Position numbers and translations under genes: made by a program. Below are positions 43,500 through 53,120 of a DNA stretch of 64,000 nt, one piece after another. The DNA is from Chloroflexota bacterium (GTDB lineage: Bacteria > Chloroflexota > Anaerolineae > CG2-30-64-16). Within the stretch, counting starts at the first letter, position 1; every line of letters starts with the position of its first letter. The stretch is from contig JAPLHB010000144.1 of the NCBI GenBank assembly GCA_026389845.1, positions 1 to 64,000 of the forward strand, written 5' to 3'. Under the pieces are notes generated by a model. It ran no database searches and was not told the DNA's origin. It was given only the letters and a program-made list of their open reading frames with translations.

Positions 43500-43599
43500 G
43501 CAGACCTCCTTTCACGGAATGGCTGGATGAGACAGAGTATAGCACAAGCGGGGCGATGCGGCAAGGGGAAGATGAGGCGGAACAAGATCATCAGTATGC

Positions 43600-43732
43600 T
43601 GTCATGCTGAGCGGGTCGGTCCCGTGTCTTGTGTTGCGGCAAGATTCCAGCGAAGCATCCCCTGGATTGCGAGATTCTTCACTGGCGTCACGCCGTAACG
43701 AGAGTTCAGGGGCAGACCCGCTCAGAATGACA
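43600..43732 (+). mobile_element. MITE-like inverted-repeat element, copy 2
   Basis: TGTCATGCTGAGCGGGTC at the left and GACCCGCTCAGAATGACA at the right, with GGCGTCACGCCGTAACGAGA inside. Same orientation as copy 1. Occupies the gap between the Yip1 pair and the DUF5666 gene. Confidence 0.78.
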
Positions 43733-43766
43733 GGCAACGGGTAATGAGTTTTGCGCCAGTACGTTT

Positions 43767-44978
43767 TTACGGCGTCGGGGTGGGCGCCGGCCCCAACGGC
43801 AGCACCCGCACCCACGCGGCAACCAGCGAGCCGTCGGCCTGGGTGAGCGCGCCGACCTGCGCCACCGCACCCACGCGCGCGAAGCGCAGCCCTTCGATCC
43901 GCGTGCCGGCGTTCACCGTCACCTGATGCTCACCGACCGTCCACACGCCCAGCAGGTTGCCCGCAGGCAAGACGTGGATCGGCCCGATGAAGTGGACGTA
44001 ATCCTCGCCCCAGGCCGGGCCGCGCATCACCGTGATCTGCGCGGCGGTGAGCGTGTCGCCTTCCTGCCAGCCGATGACCACGGCCTGCGCGCCGACGACT
44101 GCCGGTCCCCGCTCCTGGTGTACCGTCGTCGCATCGCTCACCGTCACCTGCCGGCCACCGACCTGCCAGGCGCCGTTCAGATTTCCGCCCGGCAGTTGCT
44201 CGATCGCACCGGTGAACTGGACGGTGCGGCGCACCTGGGAAGGATCAAGCCACATGACCCGAATGTGCTCGGCCACCAACGCGTTGCTGCCCTCCTGGAG
44301 TTGGGCCGATGCCTGCGCCAGCAATCCCACCTTGGGCACCCCCATGATCGTCGTCGTTTCTGTTACCGTCACCGGGATGCTGCTCAGCACCCAGTTGGTC
44401 AGGTTGAACGACTGGATCGCACCGTAGACTTCGACGATCTGTTGTTCAGGAGCGGGCAGCCCAAGCATGCGGACGGCCTTCAGGGGGCCGGCAGCCTGCT
44501 GCAGGGCGAAGACCTCGGCCCAGTTGCCCACGTCCAGCGCTGCCCCGCGCGTGCTGATCTTGGTATCAGCCGTCACGGCGATGGTCTGGCCGGCGATGAT
44601 CCAGTCGCCGACGCCGTTAAGATCGGCCGGTTTGGCCTGGACGGGGCCTCTCAGCCGGACTTCGGGCGGCAGGACGACGATCTTGGAGGCCAGCAGCGTG
44701 CCGTCACCTTGCCGGCGGGCCGTCACGTCGGCCCACATACCGGGGGCGACCGCGCCCCCGGCCAGGCGGATATCGGTCTGCGCGTTCACCGCCACGTTTG
44801 TTCCGGCGATGACCCACGGCTGGCCGGGCGTGGCCGGCACGGTGTTTACCACGCCCGAGAACTTGATCTCGGGGCGCATGCTCTGATCCTCGGCCAGAGC
44901 CGGCGCGGCCGGCACGAGGACAATGGCTGCCAGAATGACAACGGTCAGCAGCCAGGCGAAGGATGATTTGTGGTTCAT
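43767..44978 (-). CDS. Secreted DUF5666-type repeat protein
   Basis: 403 residues with a signal peptide (WLLTVVILAAIVLVPAAPALA). About five copies of a roughly 70-80 residue beta-rich unit follow, each with a F/Y/R-x-G-x-I/V start and a W-x-I/V-x-G/S-x-x-V-x-V core: WVIAGTNVAVNAQTDI, WIIAGQTIAVTADTKI, WVLSSIPVTVTETTTI, WQVGGRQVTVSDATTV, WTVGEHQVTVNAGTRI. It ends in a PTPTP tail. Function unknown. Such proteins cluster with ECF sigma/DUF5667 genes, as here. The start at 44978 follows a GGAGAT ribosome site. Confidence 0.8.
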   Translation of the reverse strand: MNHKSSFAWLLTVVILAAIVLVPAAPALAEDQSMRPEIKFSGVVNTVPATPGQPWVIAGTNVAVNAQTDIRLAGGAVAPGMWADVTARRQGDGTLLASKIVVLPPEVRLRGPVQAKPADLNGVGDWIIAGQTIAVTADTKISTRGAALDVGNWAEVFALQQAAGPLKAVRMLGLPAPEQQIVEVYGAIQSFNLTNWVLSSIPVTVTETTTIMGVPKVGLLAQASAQLQEGSNALVAEHIRVMWLDPSQVRRTVQFTGAIEQLPGGNLNGAWQVGGRQVTVSDATTVHQERGPAVVGAQAVVIGWQEGDTLTAAQITVMRGPAWGEDYVHFIGPIHVLPAGNLLGVWTVGEHQVTVNAGTRIEGLRFARVGAVAQVGALTQADGSLVAAWVRVLPLGPAPTPTP

Positions 44979-45023
44979 GGTGATCTCCTTTGTGTCGAGA
45001 GGGGCAAGTCGGCCCCAGCGGGA

Positions 45024-45107
45024 GTCATTGCGAGCGCCGGTTGCGAAGCAATCTCCTGCATGACCGCGCGAGATTGCTTCGTCGCAAACCCCGCTCCTCG
45101 CAATGAC
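45024..45107. repeat. GTCATTGCGAG inverted-repeat element
   Basis: GTCATTGCGAG on the left and CTCGCAATGAC on the right, with GCGAAGCAATCTC and GAGATTGCTTCG inside, forming a long hairpin. Fragments of the same type occur at about 23296 and 39603. Elements of this kind are widespread in bacterial genomes. Confidence 0.8.
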
Positions 45108-45112
45108 ATACG

Positions 45113-45799
45113 TTACCGCACGATCTGCGGCAGGTAGCTCTTGTGGCGCACCTTCCACGGCGTAACGGTCGGCGTCGGCGTGGGCGTGCGGGTCACAGTC
45201 GGTGTAGCCGTGAGTGGGCTAGACCCCGCGCAGGCAATCAAACTTACGTCGTCCACGTAAAAGTCGGTCGGGTACTGGGTGTCGGTGTGGCCGGTCAGAC
45301 GCAAGATCACGTTCTGTCCGGCGTAGGCCGTCAGGTCGAAAGCCAGCTCATCCCACTGGTTCACCGTGGCGCTGTCGTCCAGCGTCGCCAACGTCGCCAG
45401 GGTCGAGCCATCGGGTCGAAGCAGGGAGACGGTCAACGTGTCGAGACCGCCGCCCACATCGGTCGTCGTCATTGCCCACCACAGCCGCAGGGTGATCGAA
45501 ACTGCACCGGACGGCAGGCTGATCGCCTGGCTCAACCGGTCATCGGCGTTATTCGCGCCACCCAGGTAGGCGCCCAACTGACCCGAATGCGGGTAGAAGT
45601 TGCTGATCAGGTTGAACCCACCCGCGCTGTACTGCGTCCAGCTCGCACCGCCCGCCTCGAAGCCGCCGTCGGAGACCAGGTCGGCGCAGCCGGTCGGGTA
45701 CGCACCATCGGCGCGACCGGTCAGCAGGCTCAACAGGAGCAGGATGGCAAGGATCGCAGTGCTGATCGCGATGTCGTAAGAGCGATGTGGGCGGTACAT
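45113..45799 (-). CDS. Secreted protein with carbohydrate-binding-like domain and C-terminal YLP motif
   Basis: 228 residues. Signal peptide (DIAISTAILAILLLLSLLTG). The jelly-roll-like domain starts LVSDGGFEAGGASWTQYS and includes WDELAFDLTAYAGQNVILRL and YVDDVSLIAC, as in CBM4/MAM-like domains. A Thr/Pro linker (TATPTVTRTPTPTPTVTP) leads to a basic tail KVRHKSYLPQIVR. The YLP-hydrophobic-R/K ending after a PT linker recurs in secreted proteins of Chloroflexota and may be a sorting or anchoring signal (inference). Confidence 0.82.
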   Translation of the reverse strand: MYRPHRSYDIAISTAILAILLLLSLLTGRADGAYPTGCADLVSDGGFEAGGASWTQYSAGGFNLISNFYPHSGQLGAYLGGANNADDRLSQAISLPSGAVSITLRLWWAMTTTDVGGGLDTLTVSLLRPDGSTLATLATLDDSATVNQWDELAFDLTAYAGQNVILRLTGHTDTQYPTDFYVDDVSLIACAGSSPLTATPTVTRTPTPTPTVTPWKVRHKSYLPQIVR

Positions 45800-45806
45800 G
45801 ATCACC

Positions 45807-47141
45807 TCACGGTCGCGTCGGGCTGCGTTGGATAGACGGCAGCGGCTCAACGGCCGGCGCGGGCGTGCTTCCCGCACTGGGGCCTGCCTCCGGCGTGACG
45901 GCCGGTTCGTCGGACGTCGGCTGTGGGGTGCGAATACCCCGCCGGCCGGGCAGTGGAACCGGCGATGTCGCCTCGGGCGATTGGGTCAGCCGGGTCGCGA
46001 TCGGCGGGGGCAGGGTCATCGGCGGCCGCGCGGTCACGGTCTCAATGATGGCCGTGGCGCGCCAGCCGGGCGTGAGCGTGCCCGTGGGCCGCGGGAGCCG
46101 GGTGCCTTCCGTCGGGCGGGGCGGCAGCGGTTGAGTCGTGGCCGTCTCAACGATGGCCGTGGCGCGCCAGCCGGGCGTGAGCGTGCCCGTGGGCCGGAGC
46201 TCGGGGGGTAATCCTTCACCCGGTCGCGTGGCTTCGGGCGGCAAGGTGGGCCGCGGCCGGTCGTCGGGGGACGGCGTCGCCGTGCCAGCCTGGGGCGTCT
46301 GCGTAGCGGTCGGAGTGGCTGTTGGCGTCCCGGTCAGGGTCACTGTCGGGCTGATGGCGGGCGACGGCGTCGGCGTCGCTCTCGGCGGCGTCGGGCGATC
46401 GGCGGGGCGGCCCGGCGGCAGGCCCTGGCGCAGCCGCCCGGCGATGGCGTACTCGCGCTCGGCGGCGGTGATCAGGGCCGCGGCAGCCGCCGGATTAACC
46501 GCAACTTGGGATAGTCTCGTCAGCGTGGCGGCGTGGGCAACTACGCGGTCGGCCACGCGGTCGCGCTGTCCCGTTTCGGCGACGGCGCTGGCGTGTTCGG
46601 CCGCGGCCGCGTCGCCGGCCAGCAGCGCGGCGAGCGCGGTTTCGTCGGATCGCCCCGCGGCCGTCAGATGCCTATCCAGGTCGGTCAGCCGGCGCTCGGC
46701 CACGTCCAGCTCTGCGGTCGCCCGACGTTCCGGCGTCGTCTGGAGGACGGCCGGGGCGCGCTCGACGACGACACGCAGCCGGTAGGCTAAGTCGCCGGGC
46801 TGGCTGGCGGCCACGCCATTGACCGTCAGCGCGACGAACAGCGCCGCGGCCAAGATGGTTGCAAAGGCGACCCCGCGCGTCCGGGCGAACACCGTGCCCC
46901 ACGACAGCCACGAGCGCCGCGCCGATCGGGCCGCCAGCGTCTCGCGGAGCGTCACCTTCGCCCGCAGACGTTGCCCGTTCGACAGATGATACCCGGCCAG
47001 ACCCCGCACCTGCACGGCAGCAGCCAGCAGCGGTCGCAAGTCGGCCGCCTGGTCGGGATAGTGCGTCAGGCAGCTCTCGACCGTTTCGCCGAACTGTAAC
47101 CGTTGCAGACAGTCATCCAGGATGTCCGCCGGGTTCATCAC
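45807..47141 (-). CDS. DUF5667 protein, putative membrane partner of the ECF sigma factor
   Basis: 444 residues. The N-terminal cytoplasmic part (DDCLQRLQFGETVESCLTHYPDQAADLRPLL) is the usual opening of sigma-linked Chloroflexota proteins. One membrane helix follows (GVAFATILAAALFVALTVNG), then a DUF5667 helical domain (PGDLAYRLRVVVERA, TAELDVAERRLTDLDRHL). The C-terminal half is Pro/Thr-rich and contains a duplicated unit, RPTGTLTPGWRATAI. Its ATG overlaps the sigma-factor stop (ATGA). It is likely the anti-sigma or signal-sensing partner; this is inferred from gene order and topology. Confidence 0.82.
   Translation of the reverse strand: MMNPADILDDCLQRLQFGETVESCLTHYPDQAADLRPLLAAAVQVRGLAGYHLSNGQRLRAKVTLRETLAARSARRSWLSWGTVFARTRGVAFATILAAALFVALTVNGVAASQPGDLAYRLRVVVERAPAVLQTTPERRATAELDVAERRLTDLDRHLTAAGRSDETALAALLAGDAAAAEHASAVAETGQRDRVADRVVAHAATLTRLSQVAVNPAAAAALITAAEREYAIAGRLRQGLPPGRPADRPTPPRATPTPSPAISPTVTLTGTPTATPTATQTPQAGTATPSPDDRPRPTLPPEATRPGEGLPPELRPTGTLTPGWRATAIVETATTQPLPPRPTEGTRLPRPTGTLTPGWRATAIIETVTARPPMTLPPPIATRLTQSPEATSPVPLPGRRGIRTPQPTSDEPAVTPEAGPSAGSTPAPAVEPLPSIQRSPTRP
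46039..46196. repeat. 53-bp direct duplication within the DUF5667 gene
   Basis: Bases 46039-46091 and 46144-46196 are identical but for one transition, 105 bases apart. The period is a multiple of three, so the duplication keeps frame and encodes two copies of RPTGTLTPGWRATAI. Confidence 0.85.
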
Positions 47142-47713
47142 ACTGACCTCAATATCCGCCCCAGCGCGTGCAGGGCACGATGCTGGAGCGATTTGACTGC
47201 CCCCTCGGTCTTGCCGAGCCGGGCGGCGATTTCGGCGTTGCTTAGCTCCTCGCCGAATTTACCGTGGAGCACCAGGCGTTGATCTTCGCTCAACCGCCCC
47301 ATCGCCTGCGAGAGCCAGGCGATGGTCTCGCGCTGCTCGACTACGTCCTGCGGATCGGGCAGGCGAGCAGCCAGGGGCAGGTCGTCGTTCAACTCCACCT
47401 GTGGCATCCGGCGACTGGCCCGACCCTGGTCGGCCGCCAGGTTAGCCGCAATGCGATAGAGCCAGGCGCTGAAGGAAGCTGCCGGTCGTCCCTGGTTCAG
47501 CCGGAAGCCGCCGACGTGCCGAATCACCCGCACGAACAGCTCCGTCGTCAGATCGGCGGCCGCGTCGCGATCACCCACGCGCGTCAGCAGATAGCGATAG
47601 AGCGCGTCGGCGTAGAGGTCATACAGCGCCTCCACGGCCGCGGTCTCACCGCGCTGACATCGGGGTACCAGGGACGTGATCTGTTCGTCTGTGATCGCCG
47701 TTCGCATGGCCAT
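47138..47713 (-). CDS. ECF-type RNA polymerase sigma factor
   Basis: 191 residues. Sigma region 2: ALYDLYADALYRYLLTRVGDRDAAADLTTELFVRV, core LTRVGDRDAAADLTTELF, with SAWLYRIAANLAADQ in region 2.4. Region 4: LSEDQRLVLHGKFGEELSNAEIAARLGKTEGAVKSLQHRAL, core NAEIAARLGKTEGAVKSL (HTH). It directs RNA polymerase to a small regulon, probably including its own operon. It is translationally coupled to the DUF5667 gene and followed by two secreted-protein genes. Confidence 0.95.
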   Translation of the reverse strand: MAMRTAITDEQITSLVPRCQRGETAAVEALYDLYADALYRYLLTRVGDRDAAADLTTELFVRVIRHVGGFRLNQGRPAASFSAWLYRIAANLAADQGRASRRMPQVELNDDLPLAARLPDPQDVVEQRETIAWLSQAMGRLSEDQRLVLHGKFGEELSNAEIAARLGKTEGAVKSLQHRALHALGRILRSV

Positions 47714-47764
47714 GTTCGACTATATCAACGAGAGAAGGGGGGAGGAGATACGGGGGAGCAGAAT

Positions 47765-47790
47765 GCAAGACGAAAAACGAAAAACGCAAG
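47765..47790. repeat. CGAAAAA heptamers
   Basis: GACGAAAAACGAAAAACGC upstream of the sigma-factor gene. A matching TTTTCGTTTTTCG lies at 48047-48060 on the far side of the MITE-like element, giving inverted arms around it. Confidence 0.75.
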
Positions 47791-47863
47791 AGGGGTTCCC
47801 CGAAGATACTTTTCGCGCAGTATTGCCTTTTTTGCAATAGCGCAATACTCGCTACCCGTTGCC

Positions 47864-48023
47864 TGTCATTCTGAGCGGGTCTGTTCCTGAACTCTTGCTA
47901 CGGCGTGACGCCAGCGAAGAATCTCCTTGCCGCGACAAGACTCCTTCGACTGCGCTCAGGGCAGGCTCTTCGCTGGATTCTCGCCGCAGTGCACTTCACG
48001 GGGTCAACCCGCTCAGGGTGACA
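47864..48023 (-). mobile_element. MITE-like inverted-repeat element, copy 3
   Basis: TGTCATTCTGAGCGGGTC at the left and AACCCGCTCAGGGTGACA at the right. Reverse orientation of copy 1, with matching interior (CGGCGTGACGCCAGCGAAGAATCTC) and an extra stretch containing CTGCGCTCAGGGCAGG. Matching flanks (CGCTACCCGTTGCC, GCGAGTTTTGCGGTAT) show that the unit is longer than its core. The 349-base gap 47714-48062 holds only this and CGAAAAA repeats. Confidence 0.8.
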
Positions 48024-48062
48024 AAAGCGAGTTTTGCGGTATTGCCCTTTTCGTTTTTCGTT

Positions 48063-50723
<2,661 letters not shown>

Positions 50724-50731
50724 AGAATTTC

Positions 50732-50800
50732 CGTGTTGCGTAGTGCGTATGCCGTGGATCGCGGTGGATGAGAAGACACGGAACACGCACCACGCAGCAC
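50732..50800. repeat. Short CACGCAN arms
   Basis: GTGTTGCGTAGTGCGTATGCC faces GGAACACGCACCACGCAGCACG, upstream of the nucleotidyltransferase fusion gene. Confidence 0.75.
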
Positions 50801-50812
50801 GAGCAGATACGC

Positions 50813-50847
50813 AAACGCCCGGCTTGCTGGTGGCTTGCCGGGCGTTT
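50813..50847. terminator. Bidirectional terminator-like hairpin
   Basis: AAACGCCCGGC and GCCGGGCGTTT are exact 11-base complements around a GC-rich centre, after the DksA/TraR gene. A partial GTAGGGGCGGG-type inverted repeat follows at 50852-50902, the same family as 60246-60309. Confidence 0.65.
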
Positions 50848-50911
50848 CGATAGGGGCGGGTCTTGTCCTCGCCCTGGACGACCACGAGGGATTGCCCCTA
50901 CAGGCCGAAGG

Positions 50912-51250
50912 TCAACGCCGGCGTTGGGCGCATTGGCTGCAAACGGTGGTGTGGCTGAGGACGGCCAGCCGCTCCGGTTCGATGGGCTTGCCGCACCGCT
51001 CGCAGCGGCCATAGATGCCCATGTCGAGTTGTTCCAGGGCTTCGTCTATCTCGGCCAGGTGCTTCTGGGCGCGTTCAAGCAGAGCGAGGTTCAGCTCCCA
51101 CTGATAGATCATGGGGTCGCCTTCGCCCAACCCGTAGCTGCCTTTCGTCTCCAGACGAGCACGCAAGCTCTCGACTTCATTGACGACTTCGGCGCGCTCA
51201 GCCTGCAGGCGAGCGCGCGCCTCGGCGATAGCGTTGTCCTGGGTGGCCAT
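50912..51250 (-). CDS. DksA/TraR-family zinc-finger protein
   Basis: 112 residues. A helical coiled-coil N-terminus (ARARLQAERAEVVNEVESLR, ALLERAQKHLAEIDEALEQL) is followed by the C4 zinc finger YGRCERCGKPIEPERL...CSQC. Proteins of this type bind the RNA polymerase secondary channel and adjust transcription initiation. The acidic residues at the coiled-coil tip typical of DksA are not obvious, so direct ppGpp-type action is unproven. Sits just downstream of the S1-domain gene, separated by a strong hairpin. Confidence 0.9.
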   Translation of the reverse strand: MATQDNAIAEARARLQAERAEVVNEVESLRARLETKGSYGLGEGDPMIYQWELNLALLERAQKHLAEIDEALEQLDMGIYGRCERCGKPIEPERLAVLSHTTVCSQCAQRRR

Positions 51251-51276
51251 GGATGTCCCTGGGATGGAGATGTGAC

Positions 51277-51312
51277 CCGAGCAGCAGCACGGGAGTCGCC
51301 GCTGCTGCTCGG
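51277..51312. terminator. Hairpin between the S1 gene and the DksA/TraR gene
   Basis: CCGAGCAGCAGC (51277-51288) pairs perfectly with GCTGCTGCTCGG (51301-51312) across a 12-base loop; GTGAC/GTCAC-like flanks extend it. No T-run follows, so termination may be partial or the hairpin may protect the mRNA end. Confidence 0.5.
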
Positions 51313-51324
51313 ATGTGACAGAGG

Positions 51325-52812
51325 TCAGACGACAGGCTCGGCGGTCTCGACGGCAGCGCCCAGCTCAGGCTCGACCGCCTCGACAACCGGCTCGACCGCT
51401 TCGCCGATCGGTTCGGCCGCTTCGACGACCGGTTTGACCGCTTCGCCGATCAGCGCTTCCGGCTCGACAGCGACCACTGGCTCAGGCTCGACGGCCTCGA
51501 CGACCGGCTCGGCCGCTTCGACGATCGGCGCTTCCGGCTCGACAGCGGCAACCGGCTCAGGCTCAACGGCCGCGGCAACCGGCGCGGGCGTTTCGACGGC
51601 GGCAACCGGCTCAGGCTCGACCGCCGCGGCGGCTTCGGTTGCCTCGGGCGCGGGGGCGTGCTTCTCGCGGTAGCTGGCAGCCCATTCGGCCCATTCGGTC
51701 TCGGACACCTGGCGCAGGCTCAGGCCGATGCGGCGCTTGTCCGGCTCGATGCGCAGGACGCGCAGCAGGAGCAGATCGCCGGGCGAGACGAGGCTCTGCG
51801 GATGATCGGGGCGGATGTCGGCCATTTCGGAGACGTGCAACAGGCCCTCGACGCCGCTTCGCAGCCGCACGAACGCGCCGAAGTCGGTGACGCGGGTCAC
51901 AACGGCTTCCACCAACTCGCCGACCTTGTAGTCTTCGTGGACGCGGCTCCAAGGATCGGGCTGGACGCGCTTAATGCTCAGGCCGATGCGCTCGCGCTGC
52001 TTGTCAATCCGCAGCACCTTCACCTCAACCTGCTGGCCCACCTTCAGCAGCTCGCTCGGGTGGCCGATAGGGAACCAGGCCATTTCGGAGATGTGGATCA
52101 GGCCATCGGCCCCGCCCAGATCAATGAACGCGCCGAAGTTGGACAGGCTGCGGACGATGCCGGTGCGCACTTCGCCAATCTCGATCTCGTCCAGTAGTTG
52201 CTTGCGATGCTCGCGCTGCCAACGGCGATGTGCGGCCCGCTCGGACATGATGAGGCGACGCTTGCGGCGATCCACCTCGACGACCTTGACCGGGATGGTC
52301 TGTCCGACGTAGGCCGCCAGGGCGGCTTTGCGCTCTTCCTCGGACATCGCGCGCGGTAGGGTGGAAATGTGTGACGCTGGCACGAAGCCGCGCAGCTTGC
52401 CGAAGATGACCTCCAGGCCGCCGGCATTGTAGCCACTGACCTTGGCTTCGAAGATCTCGTTGGCGTCCATCTGCTGCTGGGCGACGAACCAGTCCTTCTC
52501 CTGCATGGCGCGCGACAGCGAGACGATCAGGTTCCCTTCCCGGTCGGATGGCTGCATGATGTAGACCGGCCAGGTCGTGCCTGCCTGAATTTCCGCGAGT
52601 TGGCTTTTTTCGAGCCGTGCCAGATCATTGCCTGGCACGATGCCCTCCCGTTTCAGGCCCAGGTCAATGATGACCTCTTGTGGGCTGACGGAAAGGACGG
52701 TACCCTCACGGATATCCCCGCGCTGGGGCATGTCGTAGCCCCCCTGATCGAGCAGGGCTTGCATCGGGTGTACTTCGGCAGGGGGCTTGGTGGGCATCAA
52801 GTTGGTAGTCAT
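51325..52812 (-). CDS. S1-domain RNA-binding protein (ribosomal protein S1-like) with acidic repeat tail
   Basis: 495 residues. Four S1 domains can be followed: GDIREGTVLSVSPQEVIIDL; a second with FEAKVSGYNAGGLEVIFGKLRGFVP; a third with GEVRTGIVRSLSNFGAFIDLGGADGLIHISE; a fourth with VEAVVTRVTDFGAFVRLRSGVEGLLHVSE (cores NFGAFIDL and DFGAFVRL). The last roughly 110 residues are degenerate repeats of Glu-Pro-Val-Ala units. Likely binds mRNA at the ribosome, as S1 does. The ATG at 52812 has GGAGG upstream. A frame extension to 53067 runs through the leader and is not used. Confidence 0.9.
   Translation of the reverse strand: MTTNLMPTKPPAEVHPMQALLDQGGYDMPQRGDIREGTVLSVSPQEVIIDLGLKREGIVPGNDLARLEKSQLAEIQAGTTWPVYIMQPSDREGNLIVSLSRAMQEKDWFVAQQQMDANEIFEAKVSGYNAGGLEVIFGKLRGFVPASHISTLPRAMSEEERKAALAAYVGQTIPVKVVEVDRRKRRLIMSERAAHRRWQREHRKQLLDEIEIGEVRTGIVRSLSNFGAFIDLGGADGLIHISEMAWFPIGHPSELLKVGQQVEVKVLRIDKQRERIGLSIKRVQPDPWSRVHEDYKVGELVEAVVTRVTDFGAFVRLRSGVEGLLHVSEMADIRPDHPQSLVSPGDLLLLRVLRIEPDKRRIGLSLRQVSETEWAEWAASYREKHAPAPEATEAAAAVEPEPVAAVETPAPVAAAVEPEPVAAVEPEAPIVEAAEPVVEAVEPEPVVAVEPEALIGEAVKPVVEAAEPIGEAVEPVVEAVEPELGAAVETAEPVV
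51340..51640. repeat. Degenerate coding repeats of the S1-protein tail
   Basis: Short GC-rich units such as GCCTCGACGACCGGCTCG and GCAACCGGCTCAGGCTCGAC recur about a dozen times in frame, encoding the Ala/Val/Glu/Pro tail. This differs from the 7-bp families because its period follows codons. Confidence 0.8.
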
Positions 52813-52865
52813 GGGAAAGGAACCTCCGAACGTAAGATGACGTTTGCCGGGCAGGGCCCGGGGCG

Positions 52866-52915
52866 AAAAATCGCCCGGCTGTTGCAGCCGACCTGCATGG
52901 CTTGGCAGCCGGGCG
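52866..52915 (-). promoter_or_regulatory. Terminator-like hairpin in the S1-protein leader
   Basis: Minus strand: CGCCCGGCTG (52915-52906) pairs with CAGCCGGGCG (52881-52872), followed by ATTTTT (52871-52866). It lies between a consensus promoter (53072-53100) and the start codon at 52812. Inside it, alternative pairs are possible (GGCTG/CAGCC). It looks like an attenuator or the end of a short leader RNA. The region between promoter and hairpin has no recognised riboswitch. Confidence 0.65.
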
Positions 52916-53071
52916 TTGAACACAACTGAGACGCAAAACGACCGAGCAGGCCGTTCGCTCCGAAACGATTGGGCGATCGGCGCTTGCCCGGCCACCGGCC
53001 TATCAACTGCATGGGCGTGCGGCCAAAACACCGGCCGGCACATAATGATCGAGTGACTCGGCGCCAATCAC

Positions 53072-53100
53072 ATTATAACGCAGGGCGTGTCGCTTGTCAA
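53072..53100 (-). promoter_or_regulatory. Consensus promoter for the S1-domain gene
   Basis: Minus strand TTGACA (53100-53095), a 17-base spacer and TATAAT (53077-53072). Both boxes match consensus. The predicted start near 53065 gives a leader of about 250 bases. Confidence 0.85.
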
Positions 53101-53120
53101 TGCAACGCGCCCTGCTTCAA

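Noticed and set aside
52813-53067. 85-codon N-terminal extension of the S1-domain protein
   Set aside because: It would start almost at the predicted transcription start and run through the terminator-like hairpin. The Met at 52812 has a ribosome site and fits S1 proteins.
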